From Neobacillus mesonae (GTDB taxonomy: Bacteria > Bacillota > Bacilli > Bacillales > Cytobacillaceae): a DNA stretch of 64,000 bases. The number at the start of each line of letters is the position of its first letter. Position 1 is the stretch's first letter. A program made the position numbers and the translations under genes. The notes under the pieces were generated by a model. It ran no database searches and was not told the DNA's origin. It saw nothing but the letters and a program-made list of their open reading frames with translations. This document shows, one piece after another, positions 33,289-42,632 of the stretch. The stretch is taken from positions 4,107,543 to 4,171,542 of the forward strand of contig NZ_KV440949.1 of the NCBI RefSeq assembly GCF_001636315.1, in the 5' to 3' direction.

Positions 33289-33397
33289 AACTTCTCCTTT
33301 GCATACCACTAATTACCACCGTTATGGCAAACTTTATTATGTTATTCTTATCATATATTTAATGAGTGAAAAAAGCGATGGCAAGGGTGGGTTTTAC

Positions 33398-33796
33398 GTG
33401 AAAATAGTTTTTGCCTCGACACCAAGTCAAGAGCAAGAAATCTGTGAACTAATCGGACATATTTATTCAAATATTTTTCCACTTTATTTTACTGATGATG
33501 AGATTTCACAGTTTGAACAATTAAAAGTATTGCATATTTCCAAAAAGCAGTTTGATGAGATCGGTACATTAAAGGATGCCTTTCAGGTGATGACAAGTAT
33601 CCAAACAGTCATTTCAATTCTTGAGTCAACAGAGCTTAATGAACAGTATGCCGACTTATTTAATAAAAATGCGGCTAATCTTAATGAACTTGGTTTGTTT
33701 TTTCCTTTTGAATTTGAGCAGTTTGAAAATGCTAAAACGATGAAACCAATGATGTTAAGTATATATTCAAAAGCAGACAATGAACTGCTCATCTAG
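33398..33796 (+). CDS. yhcU: YhcU-like protein (DUF5365)
   Basis: 132 residues from GTG 33398 with GGGTGG upstream; the open frame begins earlier but has no ribosome site there. It starts MKIVFASTPSQEQEICELI and continues with YIYSNIFP-like and FTDDEISQFEQLKVL segments that match my recollection of B. subtilis YhcU. Soluble, acidic and predicted alpha/beta, with no known function. Gene order beside yhcT supports the name. A terminator follows. Confidence 0.82.
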   Translation: MKIVFASTPSQEQEICELIGHIYSNIFPLYFTDDEISQFEQLKVLHISKKQFDEIGTLKDAFQVMTSIQTVISILESTELNEQYADLFNKNAANLNELGLFFPFEFEQFENAKTMKPMMLSIYSKADNELLI

Positions 33797-33828
33797 AAAA
33801 AGCCTTTTAATGAGGCTTTTTCTTTTTT
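33796..33828 (+). terminator. Terminator after yhcU
   Basis: GAAAAAGCC / GGCTTTTTC stem followed by TTTTTT. Confidence 0.8.
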
Positions 33829-33971
33829 GATTTTTTGGTAAAATGATTATGGTGATTGAACGATTGGATATTCGCAGAAAATGTCGGTTTATTTCAGGCA
33901 AGTTTTAAAGGAGTTAACCAATACAACTTAGAAAGTATAGTATAGTCTTAATAACTGGAGGGAATGTTGTA

Positions 33972-35705
33972 ATGGATTGGAAAGCGGCAGCTAGAAGCTG
34001 GATGGATTTTGAAGGATTAGATGCTGAATTAAAACAGCAACTGGATCAATTAAAGGATAATGAAAAACATCTAGAAGAAGCTTTTTATAAAAATTTAGAA
34101 TTTGGTACTGGAGGCATGCGCGGAGAAATAGGTGTCGGAACCAACCGTATGAATCTCTATACGGTCCGTAAGGCGTCTGCAGGACTCGCAGCATACATAG
34201 AACAATTTGGTCAGGAAGCTAAGAAGCAAGGTGTTGTGATTGCTTATGATTCACGTCATAAATCCCCGGAATTTGCAATCGAGGCGGCAAAGACATTAGC
34301 TTCCAAAGGAATTCAAACATACGTATTCGATGAACTTAGACCGACGCCGGAACTGTCTTTTGCCTTAAGGCATCTAAAGGCCTTTTCAGGGATTGTTGTC
34401 ACCGCCAGCCATAATCCGCCTGAATATAACGGCTATAAAGTATATGGTTCTGATGGAGGGCAATTGCCTCCTAAAGAAGCGGACGAACTGATTGTTAAGG
34501 TCAATGAAATCAAGAATGAGCTATTAATCGAAGTTGAAAGTGAAGAGAAATTACGCTCTTTAGGGCTGATAAAAACGATTGGGCGAGAAATCGATGAGGT
34601 CTATATTAACAAACTCAAAAACATTTCAGAAAATCCAAGCCTTGCTAAAGAATCGGATATTAAGATTGTTTTCACCCCATTACACGGAACCGCCAATAAG
34701 CCTGTCCGTGCCGCACTAGCAGCGCTAGGATATAAAAATGTTACGGTCGTCAAAGAGCAGGAACTTCCGGATGCGAATTTTTCTACGGTAAAAAGTCCAA
34801 ATCCAGAAGAGCATGCAGCTTTTGAATTAGCCATCCGCGACGGGAAAATGGCAGGAGCGGATTTGTTAATTGCTACTGATCCGGATGCTGACCGTTTGGG
34901 AATTGCCGTTAAGAATCATGAAGGGGAATATGTTGTTCTTACAGGCAACCAAACCGGAGCCTTGCTTCTTGATTATTTGCTTACACAGAAAAAGGAAAAA
35001 GGGACCCTGCCCGAAAATGGGGTTGTTTTAAAAACAATTGTAACATCTGAGCTAGGAAGAATGATTGCCTCCGCTTATCAACTAGAAACAGTCGATGTAT
35101 TAACCGGCTTTAAATTTATTGCAGAAAAAATAAAGCAATATGAGACAACCGGTGACCATACATTCTTATTTGGATACGAAGAATCCTATGGATATTTAAT
35201 TGGGGATTTTGCCCGTGATAAGGATGCGGTTCAAGCGGCGTTGTTAGCTGTTGAGGTTTGTGCGTATTATAAAAAGCAAGGCATGTCCCTTTATGACGGA
35301 CTAGTGAAGGTTTTCGAAAAATACGGCTTTTATCAAGAAGGCCTGCGTTCCTTAACACTTAAGGGGAAAGAAGGAGCGGAAAAGATTCAGCGTATTTTGG
35401 CCTCTTTCCGCAGTGAGCCGTTAACTGGTTTAGGGACCGTGAAAACCGTCGTAACTGAAGATTACTTAACGGGGAAACGAATTACAAGCCAGGGAGAAGA
35501 AACTATCCAATTACCTAAATCCAATGTCCTTAAGTATTCCTTTGAGGATGGTTCGTGGGTTTGCTTAAGGCCGTCAGGGACAGAGCCAAAAGTGAAATTC
35601 TATTTTGGCGTGAATAGTGACAGCCTAGAAAAGAGTAAATCCAAACTTCAAGAAATTGAAAAGGATTTTATGGCATTAGTCCAACAAAAAATGGAAATAG
35701 TGTAA
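33972..35705 (+). CDS. pgcA: Alpha-phosphoglucomutase / phospho-sugar mutase
   Basis: 577 residues, like B. subtilis PgcA (YhxB). It interconverts glucose-6-phosphate and glucose-1-phosphate, supplying UDP-glucose for teichoic acid and glycolipid synthesis. Key sites are the phosphoserine loop [17 protein letters not shown], the metal loop [15 protein letters not shown], sugar-binding [15 protein letters not shown], and the phosphate-binding [13 protein letters not shown] near the C-terminus. [17 protein letters not shown] opens domain 1. GGAGGG precedes the ATG. Single-gene unit with a terminator. Confidence 0.96.
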   Translation: MDWKAAARSWMDFEGLDAELKQQLDQLKDNEKHLEEAFYKNLEFGTGGMRGEIGVGTNRMNLYTVRKASAGLAAYIEQFGQEAKKQGVVIAYDSRHKSPEFAIEAAKTLASKGIQTYVFDELRPTPELSFALRHLKAFSGIVVTASHNPPEYNGYKVYGSDGGQLPPKEADELIVKVNEIKNELLIEVESEEKLRSLGLIKTIGREIDEVYINKLKNISENPSLAKESDIKIVFTPLHGTANKPVRAALAALGYKNVTVVKEQELPDANFSTVKSPNPEEHAAFELAIRDGKMAGADLLIATDPDADRLGIAVKNHEGEYVVLTGNQTGALLLDYLLTQKKEKGTLPENGVVLKTIVTSELGRMIASAYQLETVDVLTGFKFIAEKIKQYETTGDHTFLFGYEESYGYLIGDFARDKDAVQAALLAVEVCAYYKKQGMSLYDGLVKVFEKYGFYQEGLRSLTLKGKEGAEKIQRILASFRSEPLTGLGTVKTVVTEDYLTGKRITSQGEETIQLPKSNVLKYSFEDGSWVCLRPSGTEPKVKFYFGVNSDSLEKSKSKLQEIEKDFMALVQQKMEIV

Positions 35706-35713
35706 AACATAAA

Positions 35714-35746
35714 AGAAGCACGGCATACAGAAGCCGTGCTTTTTTG
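35714..35746 (+). terminator. Terminator after pgcA
   Basis: AAGCACGGC / GCCGTGCTT stem followed by TTTTTT. Confidence 0.85.
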
Positions 35747-35807
35747 GTGGAATTCTTTGGTCCGGTTAAGTAAATGTTTTTCATAAATAATGTATTCACT
35801 TGTGTTT

Positions 35808-36062
35808 TCAGGAAAGACTATACATCGGAATCTCATTTATTTCCTCTTCAACCGTCTCGTTCGCATGGTCGATGTAGCGAAGCAGACTATAGAGTTTTCT
35901 TTCAATGATAGTGTAATCACGTTCAAAATTGTAGGCGTGCAGGAAATGTTCAATCTTTTTAGAAAGAAAATGGTCGGTTGTTCGTACCATCAAAATTAAC
36001 AAATTGTCCCATTCAGAGCGGTGCGTATAAAATAAAGCACGGTCGTAATCCATTTTATTCAT
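35808..36062 (-). CDS. yhdB: YhdB-like protein
   Basis: 84 residues with AAGGAGG nine bases before the ATG. MDYDRALFYTHRSEWDNLLI, then KKIEHFLHAYNFE and a tail rich in hydrophobic and acidic residues resemble B. subtilis YhdB as I remember it. No membrane helix, signal or enzyme motif is visible, and the function is unknown. It lies between pgcA and spoVR, matching the B. subtilis order. Confidence 0.75.
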   Translation of the reverse strand: MNKMDYDRALFYTHRSEWDNLLILMVRTTDHFLSKKIEHFLHAYNFERDYTIIERKLYSLLRYIDHANETVEEEINEIPMYSLS

Positions 36063-36198
36063 TTAATCGCTCCTCCTTATTAGGAGTTGAGTTTATTGTA
36101 TGACATTTTAATAAGAACACACGCAGAAAATGTTGGACAGTCAATATTAATGCGGTTTTCAACATTTTCCTGTATATTTTTTAATCCAGTGAGGGTTT

Positions 36199-37182
36199 AT
36201 GGCGAAATATTTATTTTTATTTTTGATATCATTTATTGTATTTGAAAATTTTGCATTTGCTAATTTGGTGGAAACAAATAAACCATATACATATGAACAA
36301 TTAAATGAAGACTTAGCAAAGATTCAACATAATTTTGGGAAGGTTATTGAAGTCCGGTCCATTGGAAAGTCAGAGTTTGGCAGGGAGATTTGGGGTGTTA
36401 AGCTTGGAAAAGGGGAAAAGACGGTTTTGTTAGTTGGTTCCCATCATGGACGTGAGTGGATGACCACAATGCTGTTGATGAAAATGCTTGAAACATATGC
36501 TGGAGCTTATGATAAAAAGGACAAATTGGGTTTGGAATCGACACAAATTTTAAACGAAGTATCAATTTGGTTTGTGCCAATGCTGAACCCAGATGGTGTT
36601 TCAATCCAGCAGCAAGGGCTGAAGTCCGTTTCTGCTGTGCATCAAAAACGGCTGTTGGACATGAATGAAGGGATCATGAATTTTAAACGATGGAAGGCGA
36701 ATGGGAACGGGGTGGATTTAAATAGGCAGTATCCAGCGGATTGGGAAAAGCTTTCACAAACCCCACCTGGCCCTTATTATAAAGCCTTTAAAGGGAAGTC
36801 TCCGCTAGAAGCTGCGGAGGTTCAGGTCTTAACTAAGTTTGTGAAGGAGACCGATCCAGCCATTGCCGCAGCTTACCATTCAGCTGGCAGAGAAATTTAT
36901 TGGAATTATAAAAATGGAAAATATTTTCTTCGAGATTATTTACTGGCCAGAAAAATGGCTAAACTGACTGATTACAAGCTGGCAAAACCGGAAAAGGATG
37001 CAACAGGCGGGGGTTTTACAGATTGGTTTATAACTGCTTACCGAAGGCCGGCACTGACGATTGAAATTAGTTATCTGGTCGGAGAAACAAACCCGCCTTT
37101 ATCTGTGTTTAAAACAGAGTGGAAAAGGAATAAATATGTGGGACTAAAGCTTGCTGAAGAAGCGAAAAAAATAAAGAATTAA
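36199..37182 (+). CDS. Secreted M14-family zinc carboxypeptidase
   Basis: 327 residues with an N-terminal hydrophobic signal peptide (LFLFLISFIVFENFAFA) followed by a mature enzyme of about 305 residues. Zinc ligands are HxxE in GSHHGREWMTT and a later His in AAYHSAGREIYW; substrate-binding VDLNRQYPADW and the catalytic glutamate in LTIEISYLVG complete the M14 site. It is close to the MpaA/gamma-D-glutamyl-meso-diaminopimelate peptidase branch, so spore or wall peptides are plausible substrates; specificity is inferred. The start follows GTGAGGG. It is placed directly before spoVR, though separated by 134 bases. Confidence 0.9.
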   Translation: MAKYLFLFLISFIVFENFAFANLVETNKPYTYEQLNEDLAKIQHNFGKVIEVRSIGKSEFGREIWGVKLGKGEKTVLLVGSHHGREWMTTMLLMKMLETYAGAYDKKDKLGLESTQILNEVSIWFVPMLNPDGVSIQQQGLKSVSAVHQKRLLDMNEGIMNFKRWKANGNGVDLNRQYPADWEKLSQTPPGPYYKAFKGKSPLEAAEVQVLTKFVKETDPAIAAAYHSAGREIYWNYKNGKYFLRDYLLARKMAKLTDYKLAKPEKDATGGGFTDWFITAYRRPALTIEISYLVGETNPPLSVFKTEWKRNKYVGLKLAEEAKKIKN

Positions 37183-37316
37183 CAACATGATGTTGCCTAT
37201 TTGTTAAATCAATCTAATTTAAAAGGTGATTTGTACTCACCATTTACTGATTTTACTTTTCATCATTCGTGCTTTTCCTTCATACATTGAGTTAAGAGGA
37301 AAAGGGGGGAGAAGCT

Positions 37317-38729
37317 ATGAATGAAGCAGATCGTAAGGCACTTGAATACGCCATTAGCGAGATAACTGAAATCGCAACCGATTTTGGACTGGATTTTTAT
37401 CCAATGCGCTATGAAATCTGTCCGGCTGAAATTATTTATACTTTTGGTGCTTATGGGATGCCTACCCGATTTTCGCATTGGAGCTTCGGGAAGCAGTTCC
37501 ATAAAATGAAACTTCATTATGATCTTGGCCTAAGTAAAATATATGAATTGGTGATTAATTCTGACCCATGCTATGCCTTCTTATTGGACTCAAATACATT
37601 AATCCAAAACAAATTGATTGTTGCCCATGTACTGGCTCATTGTGATTTCTTTAAAAACAATGTCCGCTTTCAAAATACGAAGCGGGATATGGTAGAAAGC
37701 ATGGCTGCAACAGCTGACAGGATTCATCAATACGAAGTTCAATATGGCAAAAAGGAAGTGGAATCCTTCCTTGATGCGATTCTGGCAATTGATGAACATA
37801 TAGATCCGTCCCTTATGAGGCCAAAGCTTGCTTGGTCGATGGAGGATGATGGGGATGAAGATGATGATCAGCGTTCGCCCACACCGTATGACGATTTATG
37901 GAACTTGGACGTAAAGGATAAAAACATCCTAAAACAGACTCGGAAGAAGAAATTTCCGCCCAAACCAGAAAAGGATATCCTTTTATTTATTGAATCTTAT
38001 AGCAGGGAGCTTGAGGATTGGCAGCGCGATATCCTAACAATGATGCGTGAAGAAATGCTTTATTTTTGGCCGCAGCTGGAAACGAAAATCATGAACGAAG
38101 GCTGGGCTTCATACTGGCATCAAAGAATATTACGGGAAATGAATTTGACCAGCGGGGAAGCCATTGAATTTGCCAAGTTAAATGCCGGTGTCGTACAGCC
38201 ATCCAAAACGGGAATTAACCCTTATTATCTTGGATTGAAAATTTTTGAAGATATTGAGGAACGTTATAATAATCCTTCTGAAGAAATGAAAAAACGCGGC
38301 GTCGAACCCAACTCTGGAAGGGAAAGAATATTTGAAGTTCGGGAGATTGAATCAGATATTTCCTTCCTCAGAAATTATTTAACTAAAGACCTTGTTTTTA
38401 GAGAGGATATGTACCTTTTCCAAAAACAGGGGAGAGATTATAAGATTGTTGATAAAGATTGGAAGCATATCCGCGATCAATTAGTAAATATGAGGGTAAA
38501 CGGCGGATTCCCGTATATAACGGTGAATGACGGCGACTACATGAAAAATGGCGAGCTTTATTTAAAGCATTGGTATGAAGGGATAGAACTGGATGTAAAA
38601 TACCTTGAGAAAGTATTGCCCTATATCCATCAGCTTTGGGGCAGAACAGTTCATATGGAAACCATCATTGAAGAGAGAACAATGTTATTTTCATATGATG
38701 GGAAGGGTGTTCATCGAAAATATCTATAA
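37317..38729 (+). CDS. spoVR: Stage V sporulation protein R
   Basis: 470 residues, the usual SpoVR length. The start ([28 protein letters not shown]) and middle ([49 protein letters not shown]) are highly conserved in SpoVR. The HVLAHCDF and EGWASYWH segments suggest a metal site. SpoVR is needed for normal spore cortex formation in B. subtilis; its chemistry is unknown. AGGGGAGAAG precedes the ATG. Terminated by a hairpin shared with the next gene on the other strand. Confidence 0.97.
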   Translation: MNEADRKALEYAISEITEIATDFGLDFYPMRYEICPAEIIYTFGAYGMPTRFSHWSFGKQFHKMKLHYDLGLSKIYELVINSDPCYAFLLDSNTLIQNKLIVAHVLAHCDFFKNNVRFQNTKRDMVESMAATADRIHQYEVQYGKKEVESFLDAILAIDEHIDPSLMRPKLAWSMEDDGDEDDDQRSPTPYDDLWNLDVKDKNILKQTRKKKFPPKPEKDILLFIESYSRELEDWQRDILTMMREEMLYFWPQLETKIMNEGWASYWHQRILREMNLTSGEAIEFAKLNAGVVQPSKTGINPYYLGLKIFEDIEERYNNPSEEMKKRGVEPNSGRERIFEVREIESDISFLRNYLTKDLVFREDMYLFQKQGRDYKIVDKDWKHIRDQLVNMRVNGGFPYITVNDGDYMKNGELYLKHWYEGIELDVKYLEKVLPYIHQLWGRTVHMETIIEERTMLFSYDGKGVHRKYL

Positions 38730-38734
38730 GAATA

Positions 38735-38764
38735 AAAAGGGCAGCCCCCAGAGCTGCCTTTTTT
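38735..38764. terminator. Bidirectional terminator between spoVR and the XRE-cupin gene
   Basis: AAGGGCAGC / GCTGCCTTTTTT hairpin overlapping the stop of the convergent regulator gene. Confidence 0.8.
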
Positions 38765-39290
38765 AATTTTCGGTATAAATGGCAATTAAGACAGCAGCTG
38801 TTTCATCTCCGATATTTTTAACAAAATGAGGGACGCTTGCACACCAGCTAAAAGTATCTCCTTCCTCCAGAATAAAGGAGTCCTCACCTTGTTCCGCAAG
38901 AATTTTCCCTTTTAAAACCAAGTGGCATTCTTCACCTGCATGCGCCTTTTTTTCTCCAGTAGAATATCCTGGCGGGAATTCAACCAACCTCATGCTTAAT
39001 CCCCCTCTAGATGCTAAATGTTCGACCTTTAAATCAGGATCTTTAGAAACCGTAAATTCCCTATCTTCTTTTCTAATAACCGTCATCTGTTCATCCTTTT
39101 CTAGAAGCAAATAGGGCAGTGGAACCTTTAGGTAATTAGCAATTGTCTGTAATGTGCTAATGGACGGAGAAGTATTGTTATTTTCAACATTGCTGATAAA
39201 ACCTTTTGAAAGACCGGTCCCTTCACACATTTGAGCAATCGTTATTTTTTTTCTATTTCTAATTGATCGTATTTTAGAACCAATATCCAT
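38763..39290 (-). CDS. XRE-family regulator with C-terminal cupin
   Basis: 175 residues from ATG 39290, seven bases after CGAGGAG; earlier ATGs at 39296 and 39314 have no properly spaced site. Residues 1-65 are an HTH_3 domain (IGSKIRSIRNRKKITIAQMC, LSKGFISNVENNNTSPSISTL). Residues 105-175 are a cupin (HAGEECHLVLKGKILAEQGED, LEEGDTFSWCASVPHFVKN) that probably binds a small effector. The same build is found in PuuR-type regulators. It is divergent from the dioxygenase-DoxX-reductase cluster and is its likely regulator. Confidence 0.88.
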   Translation of the reverse strand: MDIGSKIRSIRNRKKITIAQMCEGTGLSKGFISNVENNNTSPSISTLQTIANYLKVPLPYLLLEKDEQMTVIRKEDREFTVSKDPDLKVEHLASRGGLSMRLVEFPPGYSTGEKKAHAGEECHLVLKGKILAEQGEDSFILEEGDTFSWCASVPHFVKNIGDETAAVLIAIYTEN

Positions 39291-39440
39291 GTTCATACTC
39301 CTCGAATGTTTCATACTTGTAAACTTAATTTCATATTAACAAAAAAATGATTGACATGCCAGAAGTACCTTTGGTATTCTATAAAAGAACAAAGATTCAT
39401 ATGAGAAAACAAAATGAAGTTTTATGATTTTATGTTTTTT

Positions 39441-39455
39441 AATATGAAACATATT
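39441..39455. promoter_or_regulatory. Small palindrome in the XRE-cupin / dioxygenase intergenic region
   Basis: AATATG-AAA-CATATT is a perfect 6-3-6 inverted repeat. Related TTCATAT segments occur nearby in the same gap. It may be an operator for the divergent XRE-cupin protein, but the match length is short. Confidence 0.3.
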
Positions 39456-39514
39456 TGTTTATTTAAATAAATTTTGCTCTACTATTTAAAGTATAATACA
39501 GGGAGGGATTTCAA

Positions 39515-40294
39515 ATGATGCCATCATTATTTATTGCTCATGGTGCACCATTGCTCGCTATTGAGGATAATGAGTATACGCAATTTTTAATGCAATTAGG
39601 CAAAACAATGCCTCGTCCTAAGGCGGTTGTGTTATTTTCTGCTCATTGGGAGTCTAGAGCCCAAAAGGTCAGTAATGTAGACCAATATAGTACGATATAT
39701 GATTTCGGGGGCTTTGACGAAGCATTATATCAAATTCAATATCCCGCGCATGGGGATGAACAAATTTCCAAAGAAATTGAGGGTTTATTTACGAAGAGTG
39801 GAGTGCCTTTTGAAATTGAAACGCAGCGTGGATTAGATCATGGGGCGTGGGTTGTCCTCCGCTTACTCTATCCAAATGCAGAAATTCCGGTTATTTCTAT
39901 GTCGGTGAATTCTAGTCTTACACCTGAGGAACAATATAAAATTGGTAAGGCTTTGTCCTCATTAAGAGCTAAAGACATATTAATAATTGGCAGCGGCGGC
40001 ACTGTGCATAATCTTAGAGCATTAAAGTGGATTGACAATGGGGAAGCAGATCAATGGGCACTTGAATTCGATGATTGGTTAGCCCATCATTTGCAAAAAT
40101 GGGATTTACCATCTCTATTTAAGTACGATTCATTAGCTCCAAATGCAGAATATGCGGTACCAAGATATGGGTCTGAACACTTTATTCCTATCTTTTATGC
40201 CATGGGCGCTTCGGACGATAATCGAAAAGCCGAACTGATTCACCGTAGTTTTCGATATGGCAACCTAAGTCACAGTGTCTGGCAGTTTGGTTAA
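39515..40294 (+). CDS. Class III extradiol ring-cleavage dioxygenase (DODA/YgiD family)
   Basis: 259 residues. LigB-type fold with metal histidines: PSLFIAHGAPL near residue 10, VVLFSAHWES near 45 and GLDHGAWVVLRLLYP near 110, plus IIGSGGTVHNLR. Family members cleave catechol-type rings; bacterial DODA/YgiD proteins act on DOPA-like substrates. It starts with two ATGs in a row; GGGAGGGA is well placed for the first. It is the first gene of a three-gene cluster with DoxX and an FMN reductase. This recalls aromatic/quinone stress clusters such as mhqNOP of B. subtilis, although MhqO is a different dioxygenase fold. Substrate unknown. Confidence 0.88.
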   Translation: MMPSLFIAHGAPLLAIEDNEYTQFLMQLGKTMPRPKAVVLFSAHWESRAQKVSNVDQYSTIYDFGGFDEALYQIQYPAHGDEQISKEIEGLFTKSGVPFEIETQRGLDHGAWVVLRLLYPNAEIPVISMSVNSSLTPEEQYKIGKALSSLRAKDILIIGSGGTVHNLRALKWIDNGEADQWALEFDDWLAHHLQKWDLPSLFKYDSLAPNAEYAVPRYGSEHFIPIFYAMGASDDNRKAELIHRSFRYGNLSHSVWQFG

Positions 40295-40386
40295 TGATTA
40301 AAACAAATTTTTTCGCTAATTTATCTCGAATTAAAAACATCTGGATTTGAGATAAAATAAATATAAAAACAGGGAGAGAAAATTTT

Positions 40387-40800
40387 ATGAAATTTAAAAA
40401 TGAAGTTGGTGCTATTGTTTTACGAGTCGTTCTAGGTGTAACATTCTTTATTCATGGGCTGGCAAAGTTTCAAGGTGGAATTGGAAATATAGCTGGATGG
40501 TTTGACAGTATCGGAATACCAGGGTTTATGGCATATGTTGTTGCAGGGATAGAACTAGTTGGCGGAATCGCCTTAATTATCGGGCTAGGAACTCGTATAG
40601 TATCAGCATTATTTGTATTATTAATGATTGGGGCGATTATCAAGGTAAAACTGGCCGTTGGTTTCTTAGGCAATGGACAAATGGCAGGATATGAATTAGA
40701 TCTGGCATTCCTAGCTATGGCATTATTCTTAGCTATTAACGGCAGTAAACAGTTTTCAGTTTCACAGTTTTTTGTAAAAAATGAATCTGCAAAGATTTAA
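40387..40800 (+). CDS. DoxX-family membrane protein
   Basis: 137 residues and four membrane helices. The start VGAIVLRVVLGVTFFIHGLAKFQGG and GIPGFMAYVVAGIELVGGIALIIGLGTRIV are the DoxX signature, with YELDLAFLAMALFLAINGSK near the end. DoxX proteins accompany redox and quinone-stress genes (MhqP in B. subtilis). It lies 92 bases after the dioxygenase gene with a GGGAGAG ribosome site. Exact role unknown. Confidence 0.9.
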   Translation: MKFKNEVGAIVLRVVLGVTFFIHGLAKFQGGIGNIAGWFDSIGIPGFMAYVVAGIELVGGIALIIGLGTRIVSALFVLLMIGAIIKVKLAVGFLGNGQMAGYELDLAFLAMALFLAINGSKQFSVSQFFVKNESAKI

Positions 40801-40907
40801 TTAAAAGGGAAAATTATGAGTAATTTCACATTCTAAAATAGGTGGTAAACATAATGGGATTCTTTAGCAATTTATTTGGAAATTCATCTCAAAAGGAGAC
40901 AGAAATC

Positions 40908-41456
40908 ATGACAAATGAAAAATTAAACATTGGCATTATTTTAGGAAGCACACGTGAGGGACGTGTAAGTCCACAGGTAGGAGAATGGGTAAAAGGTATC
41001 GCCGATAAGCGTGGCGATGCAAATTATGAAATTGTGGATATTGCTGATTACAATCTACCGTTCCTAGGAACAGGTACTGGTCAAGAACCAGGTATTCAAT
41101 CTTGGAACGAGAAACTAGCAAGCTTAGATGGATTCGTATTTATTGTCCAAGAGTATAACCATAGTATCACCGGGGCTTTAAAAAATGCCCTCGATTTAGC
41201 TCGTGAAGTTTGGAACAATAAAGCTGCAGGTTTTGTAAGCTATGGCTCAACTGGAGGTGCTCGTGCTGTAGAACATTTACGTGGAATCTGTGGAGAATTA
41301 TTAATTGCCGACGTTCGCGTGCATCCAACATTGTCATTATTCACGGATTTTGAAGAAATGAGCACTTTCAAACCAGCAGATTTACATCTCGATAATGTCA
41401 ATGCAATGCTTGACCAAGTAATTGCTTGGAGCGGAGCATTAAAAACTTTACGATAA
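40908..41456 (+). CDS. NADPH-dependent FMN reductase / azoreductase family protein
   Basis: 182 residues from ATG 40908, preceded by AAGGAGA at eight bases. A second possible start, ATG 40854 with AGGTGG upstream, would add MGFFSNLFGNSSQKETEI; most relatives begin near MTNEKLNIGIILGSTREG, so the shorter form is preferred. The flavodoxin-like fold shows the FMN phosphate loop GSTREGRVSPQV, the EYNHSITGALKNALD loop and SYGSTGGARAVEHLR. It probably reduces flavins, quinones or azo compounds with NAD(P)H. It is the last gene of the dioxygenase-DoxX cluster. Confidence 0.9.
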   Translation: MTNEKLNIGIILGSTREGRVSPQVGEWVKGIADKRGDANYEIVDIADYNLPFLGTGTGQEPGIQSWNEKLASLDGFVFIVQEYNHSITGALKNALDLAREVWNNKAAGFVSYGSTGGARAVEHLRGICGELLIADVRVHPTLSLFTDFEEMSTFKPADLHLDNVNAMLDQVIAWSGALKTLR

Positions 41457-41477
41457 ACCGTATATAAAATTTTTATA

Positions 41478-41528
41478 AAAAAAACGCTATTCTTCCAGAT
41501 AACATGTTTAGAAGAATAGCGTTTTTTT
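41478..41528. terminator. Strong bidirectional terminator between the reductase and CDF genes
   Basis: An 18-bp perfect stem (A-tract, ACGCTATTCTTC / GAAGAATAGCGT, T-tract) between convergent genes. Confidence 0.9.
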
Positions 41529-41542
41529 CGGAGTAAATTATA

Positions 41543-42415
41543 TTAATTTGGTTCAACATGGACGTGAACATCATAAACTCCATGTTTCTTTATTAGAACA
41601 TTTTCTACTTCAGTAGAAATATCGTGTGCGTCTCGTATATCTAGATTGGAATTTACAAGGATTACTATATCAACAACAGAATTATTTCCATATGACCTTG
41701 CTTTAAGAGCTTTCACGCCTTTTACCCCTTTAATAGCAAGAACTGTTCCTTTATACGAGTTTATTCGATTCTCATCATAACCATCTGTTAAGCCATGGGA
41801 GGATTCACGAAAAATATCCCACGCTGTTTTGCATATGATTAATCCAACAATTAATGCGGTAAGAGGATCGAGCCATGGAAGATTAAATTGAGAACCGATT
41901 ATACCAACCGCTGTTCCAATACTTACTAATGCATCTGAAAGATTGTCTTTGGCAGCTGCAGTTAATGCTTGACTATTAATTTTTTTTCCTAGAATTTTGT
42001 TATAACGGTAAACAAAATACATAATCCCCGCACTAAAAAATCCAGTCCAAGCAGAGATGATATCCGGTGATTCACTTTTATCATTTAAAAAAACAGTGGA
42101 TACTGCCTCGATAATTACCTGGATACCAACAGAAGCCATAATAAATGAAGCAATCATAGAAGCAACCGTTTCTGCCTTCCGATGGCCATAAGGATGATCT
42201 TGATCAGGCGGTTTTTGGGATAAACGGAGTCCAATAAGTACCGCCAATGAGGCAATAATGTCTGTCGTATTATTTAATCCATCAGCTTTTAAAGCCTCTG
42301 AATTAGAAACATATCCAATGGCCAGCTTTAATATAGATAAGAAAATATAAGCTACTATACTAATGATGGCCCCTTTTTCTCCCATTTTTAAATTTTTATT
42401 AATATTCATTTCCAT
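41543..42415 (-). CDS. Cation diffusion facilitator (MneP/MneS-like)
   Basis: 290 residues from ATG 42415, eight bases after GGAGG; the upstream TTG at 42430 lies on the ribosome site itself. Six membrane helices, with the metal sites KADGLNNTTD in helix 2 (DxxxD form) and AAAKDNLSDALVS in helix 5. A cytoplasmic C-terminal domain ends HVHVEPN. The DxxxD plus DxxxD arrangement is typical of manganese or iron efflux CDFs such as B. subtilis MneP and MneS, rather than HxxxD zinc exporters. Substrate is inferred from those residues. Confidence 0.88.
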   Translation of the reverse strand: MEMNINKNLKMGEKGAIISIVAYIFLSILKLAIGYVSNSEALKADGLNNTTDIIASLAVLIGLRLSQKPPDQDHPYGHRKAETVASMIASFIMASVGIQVIIEAVSTVFLNDKSESPDIISAWTGFFSAGIMYFVYRYNKILGKKINSQALTAAAKDNLSDALVSIGTAVGIIGSQFNLPWLDPLTALIVGLIICKTAWDIFRESSHGLTDGYDENRINSYKGTVLAIKGVKGVKALKARSYGNNSVVDIVILVNSNLDIRDAHDISTEVENVLIKKHGVYDVHVHVEPN

Positions 42416-42632
42416 TTGCCTTACCTCCAACTACTGCCTAAAAAATCATAACAGTTAAGCAGCTAGTGGGTCTACAGCAACCTTTTTTCACTCTGCTATA
42501 CTTTTAAGATGAGTAAAAAAAAGTTTAGCATGGGAAAATAAGAGATTAGTATTAAAATTTATAATTTGTCCAAAACATATTCCCATTTTAAGTTCAATAT
42601 TATTAGTAATAAAGCCAAATGGGGGGGGAGCC

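Noticed and set aside
42416..42430. TTG start for the CDF protein
   Set aside because: That codon is part of the GGAGGTAAGG ribosome site serving ATG 42415.
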